NCBI GenBank assembly: GCA_038329895.1
Contig: JBBQNM010000051.1
Coordinates: forward strand, 1 to 17,590
Length of the DNA stretch: 17,590 nt
Reading direction: 5' to 3'
Source of the DNA: Mayfieldus sp038329895
GTDB lineage: Bacteria > Actinomycetota > Thermoleophilia > Solirubrobacterales > 70-9
The position numbers and the translations under genes are program-made. Within the stretch, counting starts at the first letter, position 1; every line of letters begins with the position of its first letter. Under the pieces are notes generated by a model that did no database searches, was not told the origin of the DNA, and saw only the letters and a program-made list of their open reading frames with translations. Of the stretch, positions 6,728 through 11,990 are shown piece after piece.

Positions 6728-7147
6728 TTACTTGTTGGGCGGTGCCGCGCTGATATCGGCGAGTGCCGACTGCTCGTCGCGGGAGACGGCCAGGTCCCCA
6801 ATCGAGACGATCCCAACCGGCTTGCCGTCCTCGATCACCGGAATGCGGCGCACGCTGTGCTCTCGCATCAGCTTCACTGCGTCCTCGACCTCGTCGTCGG
6901 GCGAGAGGAATGTGACGTCGGAGCTGCAGATATCCCCGACCTTTACCTCGCCGGGATCTCTGCCCTCGGCGACCGCCCGAACGACGATGTCACGGTCGGT
7001 GAGCAGACCGCGGAGCTCGGTGTCCTCGGTCACGACGACGGCTCCAAAGTCGCCCGTCTGCATCTTGCGGGCTGCATCCTGAACGCTCCAGTCCGGCTCG
7101 CAGGTCTCGATTCCTTCGGTCATCACTTCGCGAATCGCCTGTGCCAT
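6728..7147 (-). CDS. CBS-domain pair protein
   Basis: This 139-residue protein is made of two CBS domains, about residues 8-62 and 72-126, which usually bind adenosyl ligands and sense energy or redox state. Typical elements are VQDAARKMQTGDFGAVVVTED, LRGLLTDRDIVVRAVAEG at 45-62, VEDAVKLMREHSVRRIPVIEDGKPVGIVSIGDLA at 87-120. There is no fused catalytic domain, so it belongs to the stand-alone regulators of unknown target. I use ATG 7147, with AAAGGAG 6 nt upstream, rather than the longer frame from 7246. A strong SigB-type promoter lies at 7186-7210, suggesting stress induction. Confidence 0.92.
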   Translation of the reverse strand: MAQAIREVMTEGIETCEPDWSVQDAARKMQTGDFGAVVVTEDTELRGLLTDRDIVVRAVAEGRDPGEVKVGDICSSDVTFLSPDDEVEDAVKLMREHSVRRIPVIEDGKPVGIVSIGDLAVSRDEQSALADISAAPPNK

Positions 7148-7185
7148 CGGATTGCTCCTTTCAATCGCGGACTCGTCTCTCGCAC

Positions 7186-7210
7186 TTACCCCAATGGCCT
7201 GGGGGCAAAC
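7186..7210 (-). promoter_or_regulatory. SigB-type promoter of CBS gene
   Basis: Read on the minus strand this is GTTTGC, 13 nt, GGGTAA, a near-perfect SigB/SigF-type promoter. It ends 38 bp before the CBS start codon, leaving a leader of about 30 nt that contains the ribosome site. It is divergent from the promoter at 7252-7276. Confidence 0.75.
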
Positions 7211-7223
7211 AACTTGGTCCACA

Positions 7224-7239
7224 CGTGCCGTCAGGCACG
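7224..7239. repeat. Palindrome between divergent promoters
   Basis: CGTGCC at 7224-7229 and GGCACG at 7234-7239 form a perfect inverted repeat with a 4-nt loop. It sits between the two divergent -35 elements, so it could be an operator shared by both promoters. Confidence 0.5.
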
Positions 7240-7251
7240 AGGTCACTCAGC

Positions 7252-7276
7252 GTTTCGTGAGCTGCGCCACGGGTAG
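7252..7276 (+). promoter_or_regulatory. SigB-type promoter of first Rho-N-like gene
   Basis: GTTTCG, 13 nt, GGGTAG. The match is strong and the -10 ends 34 bp before the ATG at 7311, with the GAGGAG ribosome site in between. Confidence 0.72.
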
Positions 7277-7310
7277 CGGCCAATCAGGAACGAGTCGAGG
7301 AGATACGTAC

Positions 7311-7658
7311 ATGCCACCACGCGGAATCAAGAAGGGCACGAAGCGGGCCCGCCAGTACGAGAAGATCAAGCGCAGTCAACGCCAGTCTGGCACCTCCGAG
7401 CGGCGCGCCGAGGAGATAGCCGCAAGGACGGTCCAGAAGGAACGGGCGCGATCTGGCGAGTCACGGCAGCGTTCGCGAACCTCTACGCAGGACATCTCAT
7501 CCGGACGCCGCGGCGGCCTTCGCTCGGGCGGGGCCGGTCGGCGGGGCCAGACTCGCGAGCAGCTATACAACGAGGCCAAGAGGCTCAACATCGAGGGCCG
7601 TTCGCGGATGAGCAAGCGCCAGCTTCAGGGCGCGGTTAATCGCAAGAAGCGCAGCTAA
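7311..7658 (+). CDS. Basic protein with Rho-N-like tail, paralog 1
   Basis: This 115-residue, very basic protein starts MPPRGIKKGTKRARQYEKIK. Residues 29-48 (SERRAEEIAARTVQKERARS) form a helical segment typical of small proteins sometimes annotated as plasmid stabilization proteins. A Ser/Arg/Gly-rich linker follows at 49-80. The end, TREQLYNEAKRLNIEGRSRMSKRQLQGAV at 81-109, resembles the SAP-like Rho N-terminal fold (LYxEAKxLxIxGRSxMSKxxL) that binds nucleic acid. Nucleic-acid binding is therefore likely; the plasmid label should not be taken literally. GAGGAG lies about 9 nt before the ATG. The paralog at 9329 shares 79 of the first 110 residues by hand count, and both have SigB-type promoters. 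Confidence 0.82.
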   Translation: MPPRGIKKGTKRARQYEKIKRSQRQSGTSERRAEEIAARTVQKERARSGESRQRSRTSTQDISSGRRGGLRSGGAGRRGQTREQLYNEAKRLNIEGRSRMSKRQLQGAVNRKKRS

Positions 7659-7743
7659 GCTAGAAGGGCACCAGAGCGGGTCATAGTTTTTCCAGGTTAT
7701 TAGTATTAATTGTGAGGTTTCGCGGACGGCTGAGGAGGAAGAC

Positions 7744-8277
7744 ATGGGATCGCTGTTGGGACTGATCAAGGGCTGGCCGGGAAAGCCCTCGCATCCACCG
7801 CTGACCGACGCGAGCATCGGGGCCTACACGGTCGGCGTGGCGATGTTGGTGGTTGGCAAGCTCGGGGTGCAAACGCCGCAGATGGCCGTTGGAGCCTTGA
7901 TCGCGATCTCAGGGGGTTTGATCCTAGCCGCACCAACGGCGATCACCGGATTGCTTGACTGGCTCGACATCCCGAAGGGAACGCCGGCCCGCACCGTCGC
8001 CACAATCCACTTGTTCACGATGGTCACCGCGACGGTGCTCTTCGCGCTGACCTGGCTGGCCCAGCGCCCCGGCTATAACCACGAAGAGATCCGCACCCTG
8101 GGCCTGATCTTGGGTGTTGTGGCCGAGGGCACGTTGGCGATCGGCGGGTTCCTCGGCGGCACGATCGTTTTCGTCTATGGGCACCGGGTCCTCAAGCGAG
8201 AGCAGGCTCGGGTCGCCGACGCGCTGATCCCGGGTCGAGCTGAGCGTGATCCGGCCGAGCCGCCCGCCGGGCTCTGA
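7744..8277 (+). CDS. DUF2231 membrane protein
   Basis: This 177-residue integral membrane protein has a pattern typical of DUF2231. It opens with PSHPPLTDASIGAYTVGVAM at 15-34, has GLLDWLDIPKGTPARTVATIH at 69-89, and shows four predicted helices at about 23-40, 47-70, 86-106 and 117-147. The family is often linked to quinone or haem-related membrane functions, but no function is established. A GAGGAGG ribosome site sits just before the ATG. Upstream, 7659-7743 is AT-rich (around TTATTAGTATTAATTG), unusual here and possibly a promoter, but it does not fit the SigB pattern seen at neighbours. Confidence 0.85.
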   Translation: MGSLLGLIKGWPGKPSHPPLTDASIGAYTVGVAMLVVGKLGVQTPQMAVGALIAISGGLILAAPTAITGLLDWLDIPKGTPARTVATIHLFTMVTATVLFALTWLAQRPGYNHEEIRTLGLILGVVAEGTLAIGGFLGGTIVFVYGHRVLKREQARVADALIPGRAERDPAEPPAGL

Positions 8278-8664
8278 GGACTGCTCCGACGACCCCTCCG
8301 TAGCCAGGTGGTCGCCAGGGGGTAGAAGCGGGATTGGGGACGAGAATCGGTCCCCTTGCTGGAGCTCGAGAGTGGAACGCTGGGCGAAGCGGATTGCAGG
8401 GGGCTGAGTCTTGAGGTTGCGGAACAGTGACCTCCGCGCTTCCGGCGCCTGCTCTACATAGTAGTTAGCAATGTTGCCGCAGTTTGCGTAGTTCTTGCTC
8501 TAGGGCATGGTGACCAATGAATTGCTTGGAGTGCACGCGGGTACGAAGCATGCAGAAGCAGCACGGGAGTATCCGACGCTATGAGGACGCATCCGTCCTG
8601 AAGTCTCGCTCTCTGGCAAATGCCGGCGCCGCAGGAAGTGGCGCCGGCACAGGCCCGCTTAAGA
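8278..8664. other. Intergenic region, no clear gene
   Basis: I see no supported gene in these roughly 390 bp. Two weak plus-strand promoter-like pairs are present: GTTTGC, 15 nt, GGGCAT at 8482-8508 (spacer longer than in the better sites), and AATTGC, 13 nt, GGGTAC at 8520-8544. A perfect 10-bp hairpin lies at 8621-8649. Either promoter could serve the small acidic frame starting at 8665. Confidence 0.4.
8621..8649. repeat. Perfect 10-bp inverted repeat
   Basis: TGCCGGCGCC at 8621-8630 is perfectly matched by GGCGCCGGCA at 8640-8649 with a 9-nt loop. No T-tract follows. It lies 15 bp before the likely ATG of the acidic protein at 8665, so it may be a leader hairpin or an operator rather than a terminator. 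Confidence 0.6.
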
Positions 8665-8919
8665 ATGGCTGTTAGACGAGAGAAAAATAGACGGTCCGAC
8701 GAGCCGAAATCACCGGAGACGCCGCACCCTGACGAGCCGCGCGACGGTCGTCAGGTGCCGATTGGCAAGCCGCCGGGCAGATCAGGTGATGGCGCGGAAC
8801 CGGCCCGCCGTCCGGCGCCCGACAAGGAGTCCGATCAACCCGAAGAAGCCGAGGTCCCTCAGGAGGAGGACACCGGGCCGGACCCCGAAGCCGAACCTTC
8901 GGAATCGGAAGGGCTCTGA
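8665..8919 (+). CDS. Acidic Pro-rich disordered protein
   Basis: This possible 84-residue protein starts MAVRREKNRRSDEPKSPE. After a basic first 12 residues it is dominated by Pro, Glu, Asp, Gly and Ser and ends EPSESEGL, so it should be intrinsically disordered with a strong charge gradient from basic to acidic. There is no recognisable domain and no good ribosome site. An alternative ATG at 8620 would begin inside a strong hairpin and is less likely. It may be a real small stress-type protein, given stress-type promoters on both sides, or only a chance open frame. Confidence 0.4.
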   Translation: MAVRREKNRRSDEPKSPETPHPDEPRDGRQVPIGKPPGRSGDGAEPARRPAPDKESDQPEEAEVPQEEDTGPDPEAEPSESEGL

Positions 8920-8958
8920 GACTTACGAGAACCTGCCCGCAGGAATCCACTACGCGCC

Positions 8959-8983
8959 GTTTCAGAGCGCCCAAACCGGGCAT
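8959..8983 (+). promoter_or_regulatory. SigB-type promoter of HesB-like gene
   Basis: GTTTCA, 13 nt, GGGCAT. The GTTT and the spacer match the other sites, with C for T in the -10. The -10 ends 40 bp before the GTG start at 9024. Confidence 0.62.
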
Positions 8984-9023
8984 CAACCAATTGAACGGAC
9001 AAGGACAAGCGAAGGAGGCATTC

Positions 9024-9347
9024 GTGCTCACGATTACCGCCGATGCGGCAGAGGCGATCAGGGGAGCGGTGGATTCTCCGGAGCTGCCTCAAACCGGTGG
9101 ACTACGCATCTCGACGGTCCCGCTTTCGCTCGATGGGACCGGCCCCGCCATCGGCCTCGAGCTTGTGGCTGGACCTAGCGTGGAGGATCTATACCTAATT
9201 TTCGGTGGGCCTTGCTCGGATCTCGCCGGCGACCGGCGGCGTGAGCAGCTACTCCAGCGCGGGTGGCGGTCGCGTATGCGGCCCGGCCGCTTGGGTATCC
9301 GTTGGGCAAGCGGACGGAAGGACTTGGCATGCCACCCAGAGGCGTGA
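9024..9347 (+). pseudogene. Truncated HesB/IscA-like protein
   Basis: From GTG 9024, with an excellent AAGGAGG site 6 nt upstream, the protein reads (M)LTITADAAEAIRGAVDS, then a region around GGLRISTVPL and AIGLELVAGPSVEDLYLI. This matches the N-terminal two thirds of the small actinobacterial HesB/IscA-like proteins linked to iron-sulfur metabolism. After about residue 59 the expected conserved end (a GARVFxEPxAAxxLDDKxLDA-type segment) is missing and replaced by an unrelated Arg-rich tail of about 47 residues. I could not find the missing end in the other frames. The tail contains the promoter of the next gene (9274-9298) and overlaps its start by 19 nt, so it is probably not native. Confidence 0.6.
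9274..9298 (+). promoter_or_regulatory. SigB-type promoter of second Rho-N-like gene
   Basis: GTATGC, 13 nt, GGGTAT. The -10 is a perfect consensus and the -35 has one mismatch. It ends 30 bp before the ATG at 9329 and lies within the odd tail of the HesB-like frame. Confidence 0.62.
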
Positions 9348-9673
9348 AGAAGGGGAGCAAGCGTGCTCGCCAATACGAGCACGTCAAGCAGCGCGAGAAG
9401 GAGCAGGGGCGCTCCGAGGATCGTGCCGAGGAGATCGCGGCTCGGACGGTCAACAAGGAGCGCGCGCAGTCGGGGGAGTCAAGGCGACGCTCCCGCACCT
9501 CCACCCGCGACATCTCATCCGGGCGCCGCGGCGGACAGCGGTCCGGGCGCTCCGGCCCACGGGGACGCACCCGCGACCAGCTCTACAACGAGGCTCGGCA
9601 GCTGAGCATCGACGAGCGCTCGAAGATGAGCAAGGCCCAGCTCCAGCGCGCGGTCGCCGGCAAGAAGAGCTGA
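9329..9673 (+). CDS. Basic protein with Rho-N-like tail, paralog 2
   Basis: This 114-residue paralog of the protein at 7311-7658 starts MPPRGVKKGSKRARQYEHVK. It keeps the same plan: basic head, helical RAEEIAARTVNKERAQSGES at 32-51, Ser/Arg-rich linker with DISSGRRGG at 61-69, and Rho-N-like end TRDQLYNEARQLSIDERSKM at 81-100 followed by SKAQLQRAV. Divergence concentrates at residues 21-28 and in the linker. GGAAGGA lies 6 nt before the ATG. It is followed one nucleotide later by the Usp-like gene, so the two are probably co-transcribed from the SigB-type promoter at 9274-9298. The role is inferred to be nucleic-acid binding. Confidence 0.82.
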   Translation: MPPRGVKKGSKRARQYEHVKQREKEQGRSEDRAEEIAARTVNKERAQSGESRRRSRTSTRDISSGRRGGQRSGRSGPRGRTRDQLYNEARQLSIDERSKMSKAQLQRAVAGKKS

Positions 9674-9674
9674 G

Positions 9675-10475
9675 ATGGCCGAAGCCATGCGGTTACTGGT
9701 GATCGCGCCGGCGGCGATCGACGGTGCGTCACTACGCGAACAGGTGGAGGAGCGGGCCGGCAATCGGCCGGTGGAAGTCCATCTCGTCGCCCCGGCGGTT
9801 ACCGAGAGCAAGCTCAAGGCGACTCTGGGCGACTCCGACGACGCTGTCGACGACGCGCAGTCTCGTCTCGAAGCCTCGATCGAAGGCCTGCGAAGCGAGA
9901 GCGTCGCCGCCTCCGGAGTGGTCGGGGACGCCGACCCGATGGTCGCGACCGAGGACGCGCTCCGGACCTTCCCCGCGGATGAGATCCTGATCGTCACCCA
10001 CCGCGGCGGCGAGGCCGAGTGGTTCGAGCGGGATCTCTTCGATCGCGCCGCGGAGCGCTTCCAGCCGCCCATCGCCCACGTCGAGCTGGGAGCCGGCGAC
10101 GGCACCGGCGGGATGGCCGAGACCGAGCACGCAGGGGCGGGGGTCTCCGGCGATGCGCCCGCCGAGGGCGAGCTGGTGCTGTCGCAGAACCTACCGCCGT
10201 TCTCGGCCCGGGACCTGTTGGGGATCGGGGTCGCGATTGTTGGCACCCTCGTGCTGGTGTTGCTGGCGGCGAATGTCGCCGACCACTCCAATACGGGCGT
10301 CGCCGCGGCGCGAGTCCTGATCGCGACCGCGTTGATCCTCATCAACCTCGCCCATGTGGTGGGCCTGCTGTTCTTCAACAGCTTGCGCTACCGCGGCGGC
10401 GGCCGATCCCTGTTCGCCAACGTCTCGCTATTTGGCACTCCGATAGCGATCGTGGTCAGCGCCCTGATCCGTTAG
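9675..10475 (+). CDS. Usp-like domain fused to membrane helices
   Basis: This 266-residue protein has two parts. Residues 5-137 look like a degenerate universal-stress-protein/Rossmann-like domain: RLLVIAPAAI, VEVHLVAPAVTES, a helical stretch with DAQSRLEASIEGLRSE, SGVVGDADPMVATEDALRTFPADEILIVTHRGGEAEWFERDLFDRAAE, then IAHVEL. After a Gly/Glu-rich linker there are three hydrophobic helices at about 182-200, 212-235 and 249-264. The second half has the look of a small stand-alone membrane protein family, so this may be a fusion. ATG 9675 comes one nucleotide after the previous stop, implying coupling; Met5 at 9687 is an alternative. It converges with the small gene ending at 10456 and overlaps it by 20 nt. 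Confidence 0.75.
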   Translation: MAEAMRLLVIAPAAIDGASLREQVEERAGNRPVEVHLVAPAVTESKLKATLGDSDDAVDDAQSRLEASIEGLRSESVAASGVVGDADPMVATEDALRTFPADEILIVTHRGGEAEWFERDLFDRAAERFQPPIAHVELGAGDGTGGMAETEHAGAGVSGDAPAEGELVLSQNLPPFSARDLLGIGVAIVGTLVLVLLAANVADHSNTGVAAARVLIATALILINLAHVVGLLFFNSLRYRGGGRSLFANVSLFGTPIAIVVSALIR

Positions 10476-10668
10476 CCCGCCCGCGGCGACGGTCGTCGTC
10501 GCGCCGGTGGGCAAGCGCCCAGGCCTCGAGGCCGATCAAGCCGGCGAGCGCGAGGTCGAAGGCCGCCAGCGGCGCCCCCCAGCCGGGCGGCCGGACGATG
10601 GCCAACGCTGCGACCACGAAGTCGTCGGCGGCGATCAGGAACGCGATCAGGACCGGCCGCAGGGTCAT
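10456..10668 (-). CDS. Small two-helix membrane protein
   Basis: This 70-residue protein starts MTLRPVLIAFLIAADDFVVA. Hydrophobic helices at about 4-28 and 32-53 are followed by a very basic tail, HRRDDDRRRGRANGSGR, expected to be cytoplasmic. The ATG overlaps, as ATGA, the stop codon of a frame that reads back into the decayed response-regulator gene upstream, which supports this start and suggests the two were once coupled. The family is unknown. Its 3' end overlaps the convergent Usp-like gene by 20 nt. Confidence 0.55.
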   Translation of the reverse strand: MTLRPVLIAFLIAADDFVVAALAIVRPPGWGAPLAAFDLALAGLIGLEAWALAHRRDDDRRRGRANGSGR

Positions 10669-11063
10669 GTGGACGTGGGACTGCGCGCGGTGCGCCACCG
10701 GGGCGTGTGCACCAGGAGCGTCTTGATCAGAGTTGCGCCGAAGTCGCTCCCGGCAGGCCCATCGCCCCATCACCCGGTCGTTCTCGGTGCCGCGCCCGCT
10801 GATCACGATCACCGGCAGCTCCGGGTCATAGCGGCTGGGTGGCGCCGTCGGCGCTGCGCACCTCTAGCAGCACGTCCAGGCCGGGTGCGTCGGGGAGGAT
10901 CAGATCGAGTAGCACCAGGTCGGGCTGCCTGTAGTGGCAGTGGCGCAGGGCGTCGGAGGCACTGGGAGCTACCAGGGCCTCGTAAATGATCCGCCGTCAG
11001 GTGGTCGCAGAGAAGCTCGAGGGTGGTCTCATCGTCTACACAGACCACAACGGTGGCGAGCAT
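10665..11063 (-). pseudogene. Decayed response-regulator receiver gene
   Basis: Starting at ATG 11063 (GGAGG 5 nt upstream) the minus strand encodes MLATVVVCVDDETTLELLCDHL, the opening of a receiver domain with the acidic pair DD. One base later the frame shifts near 10985 and continues DALRHCHYRQPDLVLLDLILPD and APGLDVLLEVRSADG, containing the expected phospho-acceptor Asp in LLDL. A second shift near 10830 leads to YDPELPVIVISGRGTENDRV, the typical fourth strand. A third near 10755-10770 leads to DFGATLIKTLLVHTPRW and a TGA that overlaps the next ATG. All three shifts are in the extra-base direction and together restore the first frame. The conserved Lys segment is not recognisable. It is a pseudogene or a stretch with repeated sequencing insertions. 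Confidence 0.72.
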
Positions 11064-11152
11064 TCTGGCCTCCGGCAGCACGCCGCTTTAAGCGCCGGGC
11101 CGCCTCAATTCCCCCTTCGCAGCGTCCGGGCGCACTGGTTTTCTCCACCCCG

Positions 11153-11236
11153 ATGCGGTTTTCCTTTGCCCTCTATGTGGTGCTGTTGACGATCTTCCTC
11201 AGCACCGCGATCGTGGTGGGTCTCTCCCACCACTGA
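11153..11236 (+). CDS. 27-residue leader-like membrane peptide
   Basis: A short frame encodes MRFSFALYVVLLTIFLSTAI followed by VVGLSHH and TGA. It would be a single membrane helix. It ends 4 nt before the DUF6766 start codon. Its last codons form a perfect hairpin (11213-11233), so translation of the peptide would open the structure. There is no clear ribosome site, which lowers confidence that it is expressed. It may be a coupled leader peptide for the DUF6766 gene or a tiny subunit. Confidence 0.5.
   Translation: MRFSFALYVVLLTIFLSTAIVVGLSHH
11213..11233 (+). promoter_or_regulatory. Hairpin just before DUF6766 start
   Basis: GTGGTGGG at 11213-11220 pairs perfectly with CCCACCAC at 11226-11233 around a 5-nt TCTCT loop. 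The stem ends at the stop codon of the leader peptide and 7 nt before the ATG of the DUF6766 gene, covering the place where a ribosome site would be. No T-tract follows, so translational rather than transcriptional control is suggested. Confidence 0.5.
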
Positions 11237-11240
11237 TGCG

Positions 11241-11906
11241 ATGCGCTTCCTTCGCAGCCACTCGCTAGCCGTCGTGCTTGCCGTGCTCTTCCTGGGCATG
11301 GTCGGCGGCCAGTCCTACGCGGGGTGGAAGACCTACGACCAGGACCAGCAGAGCCAACATCAGCCGACGATCAGCTACGGGCGCTACTTAGTCTCTTCGG
11401 ACTACTACGACAACGTGATGTCAAACTGGCAGTCCGAGTTCCTGCAGATCGCGCTCTATGTGATGTTTGCGGTCTGGTTCCGCCAGCGCGGGTCAGCGGA
11501 GTCGCAGGACCCCGAGCACTCGATTCGCCAGACCGACAAGGAGGAGATGCTGGGGGAACACCTCAAGCCCAACTCGCCCAAGTGGGCGCGCCTTGGGGGA
11601 TGGCGTCTGCGGATCTACCAGAACTCGCTGTTGATCTCGATGGGCTTCCTGTTCTTTTTGTCCTGGTTCGCGATGGCGGTCACCCAGCACAACACCTACA
11701 ACCAGAACCAGCTGGCGAACCACCAGGCTGCGATCGGCCTGCTGGGCTTTATGGGCAGCTCCTATTTCTGGAACGAGACGCTGCAGAACTGGCAGTCGGA
11801 GTTCCTCGCGGTCGGCGTCTTCGCCGTTGCGACGATCTATCTGCGCCAGCGCGGCTCGACCGAATCAAAGCCGGTCGGCGCCCCTCACGACGCGACCGGC
11901 TCCTAG
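11241..11906 (+). CDS. DUF6766 membrane protein
   Basis: This 221-residue protein starts MRFLRSHSLAVVLAVLFLGM. It has four hydrophobic segments at about 8-27, 66-80, 128-147 and 187-200. Two halves repeat the same plan: a first helix ending in a short aromatic segment, then NWQSEFL (62-68 and 183-189), a second helix, and RQRGSxES (81-88 and 202-209). This doubled NWQSEFL/RQRGS signature fits the DUF6766 family of unknown function. No classical ribosome site precedes the ATG; expression may depend on the leader peptide 4 nt upstream. The stop TAG at 11904-11906 lies within the target duplication of the adjacent insertion sequence, which landed exactly at the gene's end without changing the protein. 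Confidence 0.85.
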   Translation: MRFLRSHSLAVVLAVLFLGMVGGQSYAGWKTYDQDQQSQHQPTISYGRYLVSSDYYDNVMSNWQSEFLQIALYVMFAVWFRQRGSAESQDPEHSIRQTDKEEMLGEHLKPNSPKWARLGGWRLRIYQNSLLISMGFLFFLSWFAMAVTQHNTYNQNQLANHQAAIGLLGFMGSSYFWNETLQNWQSEFLAVGVFAVATIYLRQRGSTESKPVGAPHDATGS

Positions 11907-11907
11907 C
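11902..11907. repeat. Left target-site duplication of IS
   Basis: CCTAGC directly abuts the left inverted repeat and is repeated at 12964-12969. It contains the TAG stop codon of the DUF6766 gene. Confidence 0.85.
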
Positions 11908-11937
11908 TGTAGTTCCTCATCACATTGTTCATCCGGG

Positions 11938-11983
11938 CCTCCTTGGAGGCTGGGGAGTGTCAAGACCCCCAGTCCCAAGGAGG
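11938..11983 (+). promoter_or_regulatory. Hairpin sequestering transposase ribosome site
   Basis: CCTCCTTGG at 11938-11946 is perfectly complementary to CCAAGGAGG at 11975-11983, which contains the transposase Shine-Dalgarno sequence. Nested inside, CTGGGG at 11950-11955 pairs with CCCCAG at 11967-11972. A transcript entering from outside would fold into a 15-bp two-part stem that hides the ribosome site. This resembles the known protection of other IS elements from impinging transcription. Confidence 0.7.
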
Positions 11984-11990
11984 ACACCGA

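Noticed and set aside
6097..7276. Long plus-strand frames opposite the Cys-rich and CBS genes
   Set aside because: The minus-strand products match known families and have strong ribosome sites and a promoter; the plus frames are shadows.
7311..7658. Plasmid origin or partition locus suggested by the 'plasmid stabilization' label of such proteins
   Set aside because: No replication gene, iteron array or partition ATPase is present, and the surroundings look chromosomal.
8621..8649. Hairpin considered as an intrinsic terminator of the DUF2231 gene
   Set aside because: No T-tract follows on the plus strand and it lies over 340 bp beyond the stop codon.
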